DNA of 64,000 nt, taken from positions 62,001 through 126,000 of the forward strand of contig JANYGX010000017.1 in NCBI GenBank assembly GCA_025362295.1, in the 5' to 3' direction. Below are positions 53,094 to 62,331 of this stretch, in pieces (position 1 is the first letter of the stretch; every line of letters begins with the position of its first letter). Position numbers and translations under genes: made by a program. The DNA is from Sphingomonadales bacterium. Its GTDB lineage: Bacteria; Pseudomonadota; Alphaproteobacteria; Sphingomonadales; Sphingomonadaceae. The notes beneath the pieces were generated by a model. The model did no database searches and was not told where the DNA came from. It saw nothing but the letters and a program-made list of their open reading frames with translations.

Positions 53094-54003
53094 GTCGCAA
53101 ACTTCCAGCAGATATGTAAAGCGTGCGGCTGATGGGCGGATCATCAATGCCATGTCAGTGGATATTGAGGAGTTTTTTCAGGTTGGGGCGTTTGAGACCA
53201 CGATTCCGAAATCGAATTGGGACACAATCGCCAGCCGCGTTGAATACAACACTGATTTGGTGCTTGATCTGTTTGCCAGAAAAAATATGCACGCGACCTT
53301 TTTCACGCTTGGCTGGGTGGCAGAACGTCATCCGAGTCTAATTAAGCGTATTATAACAGCGGGCCACGAACTGGCCAGCCATGGTTACGATCATACGCGC
53401 GTGCACTTGCTTGATCCTGAGCGGTTTGCAAAAGACCTGGTGCGCACCAAAACCATTCTGGAAGATATTTCTGGCGCCATAGTGAGCGGTTACCGTGCGC
53501 CAAGTTTTTCCATTGGTGAGCGAAACCTTTGGGCACTCGATATTCTTGCCGAGAGCGGTTATCAATATTCATCCAGTGTCTACCCGATAGCGCACGATCA
53601 CTACGGTTGGCCATCGGCATCGCGCTGGTCGTTTCAGCCGGTCGCAAAAAGCCTTATGATTGAAATTCCGGTGACCACCGTCAAGACGATGGGAAAGATT
53701 TTTCCATGTGGTGGTGGTGGATTTTTCAGATTGCTGCCATACGCACTTTCGCGTTGGACAATTGATCAGGTTAATACAGTTGAACAGCAACCCGCGATGT
53801 TTTATTTTCACCCTTGGGAAGTTGATGCCGATCAGCCGGTGCAACATCTGGCACCGTTAAAATCGCGTCTGCGCCACTATGTGAATTTGAAGCATATGCT
53901 TGGCAAAGTCGGTCGCGCGCTGGATGATTTTCATTGGGATCGCGTTGATAACGTTTTTCTGAACAAAAATGAAACAGCGCTGCAACAGCCGCAGGCGGCT
54001 TGA
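53083..54003 (+). CDS. XrtA-associated polysaccharide deacetylase
   Basis: 306 residues, NodB-like: catalytic/metal Asp in MSVDIEEFFQVG, ATFFTLGWVAERHPSL, the metal motif HxxxH in ELASHGYDHTRV, YRAPSFS, and a C-terminal extension with GGGGFFRLLPYALSRW and FYFHPWE, the DUF3473 tail of the exosortase-linked subgroup. It likely removes N-acetyl groups from the exopolysaccharide. No signal peptide is seen, so it may act on lipid-linked intermediates inside the cell. Confidence 0.93.
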   Translation: MNSESQTSSRYVKRAADGRIINAMSVDIEEFFQVGAFETTIPKSNWDTIASRVEYNTDLVLDLFARKNMHATFFTLGWVAERHPSLIKRIITAGHELASHGYDHTRVHLLDPERFAKDLVRTKTILEDISGAIVSGYRAPSFSIGERNLWALDILAESGYQYSSSVYPIAHDHYGWPSASRWSFQPVAKSLMIEIPVTTVKTMGKIFPCGGGGFFRLLPYALSRWTIDQVNTVEQQPAMFYFHPWEVDADQPVQHLAPLKSRLRHYVNLKHMLGKVGRALDDFHWDRVDNVFLNKNETALQQPQAA

Positions 54004-55051
54004 GGCAGTGGTGGCTTTAACGGTTCGGTCTCTGGCACTTGACAGCAACGTGAATTCTGCTGCCTGGGATGCGTTTGTGCAAGCGCACGATGCAGGCACG
54101 GCTTTTCACCTCACAGCTTGGGGCAGGGCTATTCACCGCACATTTGGCCATGGCATTCACTATCTGGCAGCCTATCGCGGTGCTGAGCTTGCGGGTGTTT
54201 TGCCACTCATTCATGTGAAATCTCGCCTTTTCGGTAATGCGCTCATTTCCAATGCATTTGCAGTTTATGGTGGCCCGCTTGCAGATGGCCAAGATGCGCA
54301 TGATGTGCTTGATGCTGCTGCTTGGGGCCTTGCGGAAAAGTTTGGCGTGCCTGTACTTGAATATCGATCACAACTAGCAACGCGAACGGAATGGCAAAGC
54401 AAGAGTGAAACCTATGCCACTTTCAAGCGCTCGCTATCATTAAATTCAGATGAGAACATGAAGGCCATCCCGCGCAAGCAGAGGGCTGAAGTGCGCAAAT
54501 CTTTGGGCAACCAACTGACTGTTGATATTGACCGTAACACGGAAAAGCATTTCGCCGTTTACAGTGCTTCCGTGCATAAACTAGGCACGCCGGTGTTTCC
54601 CAAAAAATTATTCCGGAATTTATTGGAATGTTACGGCGAGAATGCCAATATCCTCACGGTTAGTCACAATGGCATGCCGCTGTCTTCTGTGTTGTCGCTG
54701 TACTTCAGGAACGAGGTTATTCCTTACTATGGCGGAGGGGTTGAAGCCGCGCGCGAATTTCGCGCCAACGACCATATGTATTGGATGCTCATGGAACACG
54801 CCATCAATCGCGGGTGCACATCGTTTGACTTTGGCCGCAGTAAAATTGGCACGGGTGCCTATGCCTTCAAAAAAAACTGGGGTTTTGAGCCGACACCTCT
54901 TGCCTACGAATTCAAACTGGCGGCTGGTCAATCAATGCCGGATATCAATCCGCTCAATCCAAAATACCGGGCGATGGTTTCAGCCTGGAAGAAACTGCCG
55001 CTATCGGTTGCCAATATGGCTGGCCCGATCATTGCCGGTGCGTTAGGATAA
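53969..55051 (+). CDS. FemAB-like protein, XrtA/PEP-CTERM system-associated
   Basis: 360 residues from ATG at 53969, which overlaps the deacetylase by 35 bases. GTGs at 54008 or 54011, just after that stop and with GAGG upstream, are good alternatives. Tandem GNAT-type domains: WDAFVQAHDAGTAFHLTAWG, AGVLPLIHVKSRLFGNALIS, and a second half with FDFGRSKIGTGAYAFKKNWG. FemAB proteins transfer amino acids from aminoacyl-tRNA to glycan precursors. In this locus it may add an amino acid or amine to the polymer, perhaps the product of the decarboxylase. Confidence 0.9.
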   Translation: MKQRCNSRRRLEAVVALTVRSLALDSNVNSAAWDAFVQAHDAGTAFHLTAWGRAIHRTFGHGIHYLAAYRGAELAGVLPLIHVKSRLFGNALISNAFAVYGGPLADGQDAHDVLDAAAWGLAEKFGVPVLEYRSQLATRTEWQSKSETYATFKRSLSLNSDENMKAIPRKQRAEVRKSLGNQLTVDIDRNTEKHFAVYSASVHKLGTPVFPKKLFRNLLECYGENANILTVSHNGMPLSSVLSLYFRNEVIPYYGGGVEAAREFRANDHMYWMLMEHAINRGCTSFDFGRSKIGTGAYAFKKNWGFEPTPLAYEFKLAAGQSMPDINPLNPKYRAMVSAWKKLPLSVANMAGPIIAGALG

Positions 55052-55054
55052 GAT

Positions 55055-56647
55055 ATGGTTACAAGCATTGTGCATATACTGCCAAATAAAAACAACATAA
55101 TGCAGACATGGCAACATAGCTTGCTGATGTGGGCAGCGCTGGTGGCGGCGCTTATTGGCCTGTTTTGGCCAACAATTGAATCGCTCTTCGATATATGGAA
55201 CAACAATGTTGCCTTTGGCCATTGCCTGTTGATTGCGCCAATCATTGCCTGGCTGGTATGGCAACGCCGCACACTGGTGGCCAAGGTTGCACCACAGGCG
55301 TGGTGGCCAGGGCTGCTGGTACTGTTTCTTGCCGCGAGCTTGTGGCTGGTGGGATGGGCAGGGCGCATCAACGTTGTTCAGCATGCGGCTCTTATTTTCA
55401 TGCTGCAATCGAGTGTGCTGCTGGTCTTTGGACCTCAGGTGACCAGAGCCGTTTTGTTTCCATGGGCATTTGCCTTGTTCATGATTCCGGTGGGTGATCA
55501 GGTGGTGCCGCAACTTCAGCATGTCACAGTGTGGTTTGTTATCAAGTTGCTTGCTTTGGCGCATGTGCCGTTCACGCTTGACGGGGTTTTCTTTCATGTA
55601 CCGAACGGAAATTTTCAGGTCGCAGAAGCGTGCTCGGGTATTCGCTACTTAACGTCGATGGTCGCCGTGGGGGCGGTCTTTGCCAATATTGCTTTTCAGA
55701 ACCCGTGGCGGCGTGTGTCCGTTATGGTGCTGGCCGTCGCCCTTCCGATTGTTGCGAATGGCATTCGCGCTTGGGGCATCATATATTTAGCCTTTATCTC
55801 CGGCAACAAGTTGGCCATGGGTGTCGATCACATACTGTACGGCTGGGTATTTTTTGCTCTGGTCATGGTGATGTTCATTTTTATCTGCCGGGCATTTTCT
55901 GATAAACCACTGGATGCCCCTGCTATCGATATAGAACCTCTTCTGGCAGCAAGATCAGGGTCAGCACCGCACAAATTATATGGTTGGTGGATAGCGGGTG
56001 CAGGGTTTGCCATACTTGCCGCCTTCACCAGCTACAGTCATATGATCGAAACGCGCGCACCAACTTTGGCTGACGTGGTCATCAAGCCAATTATCGTTGC
56101 TGGCTGGCGTGAGGCAAGTGCCGCAGATGCCGAAGATTGGAAACCGGTATACAAAAATATCGATGCTGCAAAACAAACGGTGTTTGTTGATGATTCCGGG
56201 CATCGTGTAACGCTCTACCTTGGCGTTTTTAAAATGCAGTCAACCGATAAAAATCTTGTGACATATGGCAATGGTGCATTCCTTCCAACCGAGGAGCACC
56301 GCAGCGAATGGGCGTGGACGGCCAACACCAAGCCACTACAATTAAAAAATACACCGCAACCGTGGTCCTATACCATGTATAAGAACCAGGTTGTGCGTGA
56401 TGTGTGGCAGTGGTTTATGGTTGGTGGCAAATTATATGCAAGCCCTACGCGTGCAAAAATTGCATCAGCGCTGGTGCGACTTTCGGGTGGACGCACAGAA
56501 GCAGCAACGCTCATACTAACGGCAGAACGTGTGGACAGTCAGCAATCGCGCGATGGTGATTTGTTACAGTTCATCCAAAGCTTAGATGCTGTTCAACCCC
56601 AGATATATGCATGGCTTGGTCTCAAAGCTGGTTTGACGGAGAAATAA
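55055..56647 (+). CDS. xrtA: exosortase A fused to an EpsI domain
   Basis: 530 residues: seven to eight membrane helices (~20-280), then an EpsI domain (~330-520). Transpeptidase-like residues are C193 in VAEACSGIRYL, R238 in VANGIRAWG and H259 in GVDHILYGW. Exosortases cleave proteins with a PEP-CTERM tail and join them to the cell-surface polymer. The EpsI part is a periplasmic domain common in proteobacterial XrtA. AGGA precedes the ATG at 55055. No PEP-CTERM protein was seen in the window. Confidence 0.95.
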   Translation: MVTSIVHILPNKNNIMQTWQHSLLMWAALVAALIGLFWPTIESLFDIWNNNVAFGHCLLIAPIIAWLVWQRRTLVAKVAPQAWWPGLLVLFLAASLWLVGWAGRINVVQHAALIFMLQSSVLLVFGPQVTRAVLFPWAFALFMIPVGDQVVPQLQHVTVWFVIKLLALAHVPFTLDGVFFHVPNGNFQVAEACSGIRYLTSMVAVGAVFANIAFQNPWRRVSVMVLAVALPIVANGIRAWGIIYLAFISGNKLAMGVDHILYGWVFFALVMVMFIFICRAFSDKPLDAPAIDIEPLLAARSGSAPHKLYGWWIAGAGFAILAAFTSYSHMIETRAPTLADVVIKPIIVAGWREASAADAEDWKPVYKNIDAAKQTVFVDDSGHRVTLYLGVFKMQSTDKNLVTYGNGAFLPTEEHRSEWAWTANTKPLQLKNTPQPWSYTMYKNQVVRDVWQWFMVGGKLYASPTRAKIASALVRLSGGRTEAATLILTAERVDSQQSRDGDLLQFIQSLDAVQPQIYAWLGLKAGLTEK

Positions 56648-56648
56648 T

Positions 56649-58562
56649 ATGTGCGGCATCACCGGCATGTTCGACACCAGGGATCGGCGAACCGTTGACC
56701 GTGATGTGCTTGTTCGCATGAATGATAGCCAGCACCACCGTGGCCCTGATGAAACGGGTGTATTTATCAGCCCCGGTGTTGGTCTTGGCCACAAACGGCT
56801 GTCGATTATCGATTTATCCAGCGGCCAGCAGCCAATGTCATCGGCAGATTCCAACATCACTGTGTGCTACAATGGTGAAATTTATAATTTCATGGACATT
56901 CGCCGACAGCTTGAGGACTATGGTTACAAGTTTCGCACGCATTCCGACACGGAAGTCATTTTATATGCTTGGATGGAATGGGGCGAGGCGTGCGTGCAGC
57001 AATTTCGCGGCATGTTTGCCTTTTCACTGTATGACAAACGCACAGGCACAATGTTTCTGGCTCGCGACCGTTTGGGTGTGAAGCCGTTGCATGTGGCGGC
57101 TCTCGCCAGTGGCTGGGTGCTGTTTGGCTCCGAGTTAAAAAGCCTGCTGGCCCATCCAGAGATCAAGCGTGATCTCGATGTGCATGCCATCGAGGATTAT
57201 TTTACTTACGGTTATATTCCGGATCCGCGCACGATCTTGAAAGCGGCGTTCAAGTTGCCCGCTGGCCATACCATGCTGTTGCGCCACGGTCAGCAAATTG
57301 GTTTGCCAAAGCCATACTGGAATATCAGCTTTTCCCATACCCACAAAGGCAGTGAGGCTGATCTTGCACACGAGATGACCGAACGTTTGCGTGAAGCGGT
57401 AAAGATTCGCCTGATGTCGGAAGTGCCACTCGGTGCCTTTCTATCCGGCGGTGTCGATTCCAGCGCCATTGTCGCGATGATGTCTGGCTTAATGCATGCA
57501 CCGGTGAACACCTGCTCGATTGGCTTTGATGTGGCAGCCTATGACGAGACAGGCTATGCACAGCAAATCGCGGATCGCTATAAAACCAATCATCGCAGCC
57601 GCATGGTCGCCGCCAACGATTTCTCATTGATAGATACACTCGTGAACGCCTATGATGAACCGTTTTCAGACTCGTCTGCACTGCCGACCTACCGTGTCTG
57701 CCAGCTGGCACGGGAAAACGTCACGGTTGCATTGTCCGGTGATGGTGGTGACGAATTGTTTGCTGGCTATCGCCGTCATAAAATGCACATGCATGAAGAA
57801 CGTGTGCGCTCACGGTTGCCTCTTGGTTTTCGGCGGCCTTTCTTTGGCTTTCTCGGCAAGGCTTATCCGCAGATGGATTGGGCACCGCAATTTTTGCGTG
57901 CCCGTTCAACCTTTCAGGCGCTTGGCATGTCAACTGCAGAAGCCTATGTGAATTCCATTTCCATCATGCGGCCACACATGCGCCAGCAAATGATGACCAA
58001 CACGTACCGGCGTGAAATTCAGGGCTATCGGTCGCTCGATCATATGCGCAAGGTAATTGATAGCGCACCAGCTGACGATGTGATTGGTCAAATTCAATAT
58101 GCCGATATCAAAATCTGGCTGCCTGGCGATATCCTCACCAAAGTTGATCGCGCCAGCATGGCGGTGGGTCTTGAAGCGCGCGAGCCACTGCTCGATCACA
58201 AGCTGCTTGAGTGGGCCGCTGGCTTGCCACTCAACATGCGCATTCGCAACGGCCAGGGAAAATATATTTTGAAAAAAGCCATGGAGCCGTATGTGCCGCA
58301 TGATTTGCTGTATCGGCCAAAACAGGGTTTTTCGATCCCGATCAGTGCATGGTTTCGAGGGCCCCTGAAAAACACTATATCAGAAATGCTCAAAGCGTCA
58401 CCGATGCTAGACACCGGCTGGTTTGATCGTGGTTTTCTGGATAAGGTGCTGGACGATCACGCCCGCGGTGTTGCTGATCATGGCCGTTTGCTCTGGCAGG
58501 TGCTGATGTTTGACCGCTCTCTCAGTCGTCTTGTCGGCACGCCCAGCAAGCAGCTGGTTTAA
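56649..58562 (+). CDS. XrtA-associated asparagine-synthase-type amidotransferase
   Basis: 637 residues: class II glutaminase domain with Cys2 (MCGITGMFDTRDRR), the HRGPDETG loop, then an ATP pyrophosphatase domain with the PP-loop FLSGGVDSSAIVAM and ALSGDGGDELFAGYRRH. It transfers an amide nitrogen from glutamine, probably to a carboxyl group in the polymer. The ATG lies one base after the exosortase stop. Confidence 0.93.
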   Translation: MCGITGMFDTRDRRTVDRDVLVRMNDSQHHRGPDETGVFISPGVGLGHKRLSIIDLSSGQQPMSSADSNITVCYNGEIYNFMDIRRQLEDYGYKFRTHSDTEVILYAWMEWGEACVQQFRGMFAFSLYDKRTGTMFLARDRLGVKPLHVAALASGWVLFGSELKSLLAHPEIKRDLDVHAIEDYFTYGYIPDPRTILKAAFKLPAGHTMLLRHGQQIGLPKPYWNISFSHTHKGSEADLAHEMTERLREAVKIRLMSEVPLGAFLSGGVDSSAIVAMMSGLMHAPVNTCSIGFDVAAYDETGYAQQIADRYKTNHRSRMVAANDFSLIDTLVNAYDEPFSDSSALPTYRVCQLARENVTVALSGDGGDELFAGYRRHKMHMHEERVRSRLPLGFRRPFFGFLGKAYPQMDWAPQFLRARSTFQALGMSTAEAYVNSISIMRPHMRQQMMTNTYRREIQGYRSLDHMRKVIDSAPADDVIGQIQYADIKIWLPGDILTKVDRASMAVGLEAREPLLDHKLLEWAAGLPLNMRIRNGQGKYILKKAMEPYVPHDLLYRPKQGFSIPISAWFRGPLKNTISEMLKASPMLDTGWFDRGFLDKVLDDHARGVADHGRLLWQVLMFDRSLSRLVGTPSKQLV

Positions 58563-58564
58563 AG

Positions 58565-59320
58565 ATGAGAAAACTGTTTGCAGTGATGCTTGGGTTGTTG
58601 ATGGCACAGGCACTGCATGCTGCCACTCTTGTTGAAACCGTTGCACAAATGAAGCAATCGGTCGTGGGCATTTCAATCCTCTACCCGACAAAGTACCAGC
58701 AAGCGCAACTCATCGGCAGTGGTTTTGCCGTGGCGGACGGGCACTATGTTGTTACCAACTATCATGTTGTGCGCGAGCACGATGTGGCAGCCAAGCAGAT
58801 GCTTTATGCCAATGTGTGGAATGGGCCAGTGTATGATCGGCGTGCGGTGAAAGTTATTGCTGTAGCACCGGCCTATGATCTCGCGCTGCTTAAAATCGAT
58901 GGGCCAGCCCTGCCGGCAGTAAAGTTTTACACGAAAACAGATATGGCCCCGGAAGGCAGCGATGTTGCCATCACTGGTTTTCCCATTGGTGCGGCCCTTG
59001 GCCTCACGCCGGCAACAGCGCGCGGTATAGTTTCGGCACTCACGCCAAACCGTGGAGCTGAGCCAAATTCATTTACACTTGGAGCGAACGACATTCGTGC
59101 GCCGCGCTATCTCACCTATCAACTCGATATTATTGCCTACCCTGGCAACAGCGGTGGGCCGGTTTACATGGTGGATAGCGGCGAGGTGCTGGCAATCGTG
59201 TCTGCTAGCTTTATTCGTTCAACAAAGGAGAAAGTGCTGAGCGATCCCAGTGCCATCACCTACGCCATCCCTTCAACATTTATCCGGCAAATGCTGATTG
59301 AAAATAAACTTGCGCCGTAA
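58565..59320 (+). CDS. exported trypsin-like serine protease at the end of the XrtA operon
   Basis: 251 residues with a signal peptide (~1-19, ending LHAAT) and a chymotrypsin-fold domain. Catalytic H67 in VVTNYHVV, D105 in AYDLALLKI and S196 in PGNSGGPV. No PDZ domain follows, so it is not a full DegP/HtrA type. It begins three bases after the amidotransferase stop and so probably belongs to the operon. It could trim secreted PEP-CTERM proteins or act in their turnover; this role is an inference. Confidence 0.85.
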   Translation: MRKLFAVMLGLLMAQALHAATLVETVAQMKQSVVGISILYPTKYQQAQLIGSGFAVADGHYVVTNYHVVREHDVAAKQMLYANVWNGPVYDRRAVKVIAVAPAYDLALLKIDGPALPAVKFYTKTDMAPEGSDVAITGFPIGAALGLTPATARGIVSALTPNRGAEPNSFTLGANDIRAPRYLTYQLDIIAYPGNSGGPVYMVDSGEVLAIVSASFIRSTKEKVLSDPSAITYAIPSTFIRQMLIENKLAP

Positions 59321-59339
59321 CAAAAAAACTGGAACAGTC

Positions 59340-59789
59340 ATGATCAAATCGATTGCTACACTTTTATTTTCACTGGCCCTGCCGTCTCTTGCCCACACGC
59401 AAACGGTCGTAGATGGGGCAAACATTTACAAGCGGTGTGCAGCTTGTCATCAGGCCAGCGGGGCAGGCGTGCCGGGGGTATATCCTAAACTTGGTGCGCA
59501 GGTTGCTCGGTTTGCAGCAAATCCGCAAGGCCGCGCCTATCTCATCACGGTTGTGTCAGCCGGGATTATGGGTGAACTTAAAATCGACGGGCGTGCCTAC
59601 AATGGGTACATGCCAGCCCAGGCTGGCCTTGGCGATGAGCAAGTGGCAGCCTTGCTGAACCACGTGGTTGGCGGGGTTGCAAAGGCATCATCGGCAAAAC
59701 TCTTTACCACTGATGAGGTGAAGGCTGTACGGGCTGAACACGCAAGCGCCAAACCAACAGAGACGATGAAACTGCGGCCCAAACAGTAA
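59340..59789 (+). CDS. class I c-type cytochrome
   Basis: 149 residues from ATG at 59340 (the longer frame from 59298 overlaps the protease gene and lacks a signal peptide start). Signal peptide (~1-20), one heme-binding CAACH and a C-terminal Met ligand in NGYMPAQAGL. A periplasmic electron carrier; partner unknown. It follows the protease gene by 20 bases; whether it belongs to the same transcript is unclear. Confidence 0.85.
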   Translation: MIKSIATLLFSLALPSLAHTQTVVDGANIYKRCAACHQASGAGVPGVYPKLGAQVARFAANPQGRAYLITVVSAGIMGELKIDGRAYNGYMPAQAGLGDEQVAALLNHVVGGVAKASSAKLFTTDEVKAVRAEHASAKPTETMKLRPKQ

Positions 59790-59917
59790 TATCAAAAGAT
59801 TTTAACAGTCATACCATAAGCCCTAAAGGCCATAATATAGTGCAATAATAATGTGTATCTTGCGGCCATGCCGCTCACGCCTTACATAGAACTTAAATTC
59901 TCAAAGGTCTTTTGTCT

Positions 59918-60895
59918 ATGTCCAAAACTCATAAAACTCGCCTGCTTATTATCGGTTCTGGTCCGGCAGGCTATACAGCGGCCATATATGCCGCGCGCGC
60001 CAGCCTGAACCCGATTTTGGTGGCCGGTATGCAACCTGGCGGTCAGCTTACCATCACCACCGACGTGGAGAATTATCCTGGTTTTGCTGGCGCTGTGCAG
60101 GGGCCGTGGCTGATGGAACAGATGGAGGCGCAGGCGAAGCATGTGGGGACAGAACTGATCAACGATCATATCGCCAGCGTTGATCTCAATCAGCGGCCCT
60201 TTGTGGCCATCGGCGAATCGGGTGATCGCTATGATGCGGACAGCATTATCATCTGCACGGGCGCTTCGGCCCGCTGGCTTGGCATACCAAGCGAAGATGC
60301 CTTTCGCGGTTTTGGTGTATCGGCATGCGCCACATGCGACGGCTTTTTTTATCGCGGCAAAAAAGTCGCCGTTGTTGGCGGCGGCAACACGGCCGTTGAA
60401 GAGGCGCTGTATCTCACCAACCACGCGAGCGAGGTCACACTCATTCATCGCCGCCATGAATTGCGCGCGGATAAAACAAATCAGAAGCGGTTGTTCGATC
60501 ACCCGAAAGTCAAAGTGATCTGGAACACTGTGGTTGATGTCATCACGGGCACAGAGTCGCCACAAAGTCTCACGGGTTTGAAGCTGCGTGATATCAACAC
60601 TGGTGCCATCAGCGAGTTGGCCGTTGACGGTTTGTTTGTCGCCATTGGCCACGATCCGGCCACCAGTTTGTTCAAGGGCAAGCTTGCTATGGACGATGAA
60701 GGCTACATCATCACGGCGCCGGACTCGACGTCTACATCCGTGCCTGGTGTCTATGCAGCTGGTGATGTAAAAGATAAAATCTTTCGTCAAGCCGTGACTG
60801 CGGCGGGCATGGGCTGCATGGCAGCGCTGGAAGCCGAAAAATTTCTGGCGCACGGCATGGCAGAACGTGATGCTGAAAGAATTGCAGCCGAATGA
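59918..60895 (+). CDS. trxB: thioredoxin-disulfide reductase
   Basis: 325 residues from ATG at 59918 (AAAGG ten bases before; the TTG at 59912 is less likely). FAD motif GSGPAGYTAAIYAARA, redox pair C137-A-T-C140, NADPH motif VGGGNTAVEEALYLTNHA and C-terminal AAGDVKDKIFRQAVTAAG. Reduces thioredoxin with NADPH. LysR-type gene follows directly. Confidence 0.96.
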   Translation: MSKTHKTRLLIIGSGPAGYTAAIYAARASLNPILVAGMQPGGQLTITTDVENYPGFAGAVQGPWLMEQMEAQAKHVGTELINDHIASVDLNQRPFVAIGESGDRYDADSIIICTGASARWLGIPSEDAFRGFGVSACATCDGFFYRGKKVAVVGGGNTAVEEALYLTNHASEVTLIHRRHELRADKTNQKRLFDHPKVKVIWNTVVDVITGTESPQSLTGLKLRDINTGAISELAVDGLFVAIGHDPATSLFKGKLAMDDEGYIITAPDSTSTSVPGVYAAGDVKDKIFRQAVTAAGMGCMAALEAEKFLAHGMAERDAERIAAE

Positions 60896-60908
60896 TGATC
60901 AATACATA

Positions 60909-61802
60909 ATGGATTGGGACAAGCTCAGACTGTTTCATTTGGTGGCTGAAGCAGGCAGTTTTACGAGTGCGGCACAGCGCATGAACGGTAGCCAGTCCGC
61001 ACTTAGCCGACAAATTCAGGCGTTGGAAGAATCCGTTGGCGCAGCGCTTTTTCATCGCCATGCGCGCGGCCTTGCGCTGACGCACGAAGGCGAGCAACTG
61101 CTCACCGCCACGCGCGATATCAACGACAAGGTTGAGCGCACTGTGCGGGCGATACAGGAAACCCGCTCAAAGCCCTCCGGCGAAATCCGATTGACCACAA
61201 CTGTCAGTTTTGGTTCAACATGGTTGCCGCGTCAATTAAGTGATTTTTTCAATCTCTATCCTGATATTCGCCTCGATATCATTCTTACCGATGACGAGCT
61301 TGATCTCACTAGGCGCCAGGCAGACGTGGCGATACGGTTCTATTCACCCCGGCAGACCGAGCTGATTGCACGGCCTCTGGCGCATTTGAAGTTTGCACTT
61401 TGTGCATCTCCGGCATATTTGCTGAAACACGGGACGCCAACACAAGTTGATGATCTCGACAACCACCGCTTGCTGGCGTTTGGCAGCAATGCGCCAGATT
61501 ACTTGCACGCTGCAAGCTGGATTTTGAATCTTGGCGATCCGCCTCAGTCGCGCAAGCCAGTGCTTAATCTCAACAACCTATTTGGTCTCATGCAAGCTGT
61601 GAAAGTTGGCATTGGCATAGCCGCGCTGCCAGATTACATCATTCGCGGGTCCTCGGGTTTAACACCTATACTGGAAGATATTGTTGGCCCGTCACTGCAA
61701 ACATATTTTGTCTATCCAGCTGAACTCCGGCGCTCAAAGCGCGTGTCCGTATTGCGGGATTTTTTGCTCAGCCGCATCAGCGAAGATTCATTTACCGGTT
61801 GA
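60909..61802 (+). CDS. LysR family transcriptional regulator
   Basis: 297 residues from ATG at 60909, 13 bases after the trxB stop; a longer frame inside trxB is rejected. N-terminal helix-turn-helix (DKLRLFHLVAEAGSFTSAAQ, SQSALSRQIQALEESVG) and a periplasmic-binding-like effector domain (LPRQLSDFFNLYPDIRLDII). The gene order trxB-lysR is common in alphaproteobacteria. Regulon and effector unknown. Confidence 0.92.
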   Translation: MDWDKLRLFHLVAEAGSFTSAAQRMNGSQSALSRQIQALEESVGAALFHRHARGLALTHEGEQLLTATRDINDKVERTVRAIQETRSKPSGEIRLTTTVSFGSTWLPRQLSDFFNLYPDIRLDIILTDDELDLTRRQADVAIRFYSPRQTELIARPLAHLKFALCASPAYLLKHGTPTQVDDLDNHRLLAFGSNAPDYLHAASWILNLGDPPQSRKPVLNLNNLFGLMQAVKVGIGIAALPDYIIRGSSGLTPILEDIVGPSLQTYFVYPAELRRSKRVSVLRDFLLSRISEDSFTG

Positions 61803-61832
61803 GAAGATGCAGCTTTGTCTATGGATACTTCA

Positions 61833-61860
61833 CCTTCCCCCACAGATTGGTGGGGAAGGG
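61833..61860. terminator. bidirectional hairpin between lysR and the orphan membrane protein gene
   Basis: CCTTCCCC (61833-61840) pairs with GGGGAAGG (61852-61859), with AC/GT pairs extending the stem across one bulged C. It sits between two convergent genes. No U-tract follows on either strand, so it may be an atypical terminator or an intergenic palindrome. Confidence 0.45.
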
Positions 61861-61878
61861 TGGCTATAGACCGTGGGG

Positions 61879-62292
61879 TTAGCTCGTCGAGAGGAAAGGG
61901 AAAAAATCAATATCAGAAGCCTTTGGCATGGCGATCTGCGCTGTCGCTATGAGTGAATGAATAGGGCTTCTGGTATTGTTATCGTTTTCGTTGTTTGCAA
62001 ATATCTTCAGAATAATTTTATCAACTGTTGCCCACTCTGCAACTGGTTTACCGTCAGCGCTTAAGTGAGGTTTGGCTTTGCCAAATTTTGCAATCATGTG
62101 GGCTATCGATGAGCCGAATTTTGGTACTTCGCCAAGCTTACAAGTTGTACCTTCAATAACAGCCCCTGTTGTCAGCAGCACTTTACAATTTGCAATAACT
62201 ATATCAGTGCCCTGCCCAAAGCACATGCCCACAAGCGAGCTCATCGCCAGCACGCCAAGAATCAAAACCCCTAAAACAAAAATCATCGTCAT
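61879..62292 (-). CDS. membrane-anchored protein of unknown family
   Basis: 137 residues from ATG at 62290-62292 (GGAG six bases upstream; ATG at 62304 is an alternative). One N-terminal membrane helix (MIFVLGVLILGVLAMSSLVGM) and a ~110-residue soluble part with two Cys (IANCKVLL, EGTTCKLG) that could pair if it is periplasmic, plus an Asn/Asp-rich stretch (NNENDNN). I do not recognise the family. It is convergent with lysR and downstream of a perfect palindrome. Confidence 0.6.
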   Translation of the reverse strand: MTMIFVLGVLILGVLAMSSLVGMCFGQGTDIVIANCKVLLTTGAVIEGTTCKLGEVPKFGSSIAHMIAKFGKAKPHLSADGKPVAEWATVDKIILKIFANNENDNNTRSPIHSLIATAQIAMPKASDIDFFPFLSTS

Positions 62293-62310
62293 ATCTATCT
62301 CCATTGCAAA

Positions 62311-62331
62311 ACCGAATCAATTCAATTCGGT
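62311..62331. promoter_or_regulatory. perfect inverted repeat upstream of the orphan membrane protein gene
   Basis: ACCGAAT-N7-ATTCGGT with seven-base arms lies 19 bases before the gene's start on its strand. It could be an operator or a 5'-leader hairpin. Confidence 0.4.

Noticed and set aside
55043-55597. 184-residue minus-strand frame
   Set aside because: Antisense to the exosortase gene, low-complexity His/Gln-rich translation.
59882-60853. 323-residue open frame on the minus strand
   Set aside because: It lies antisense to trxB, which is a clear match in every motif. The frame is a by-product of trxB codon use and resembles no family.
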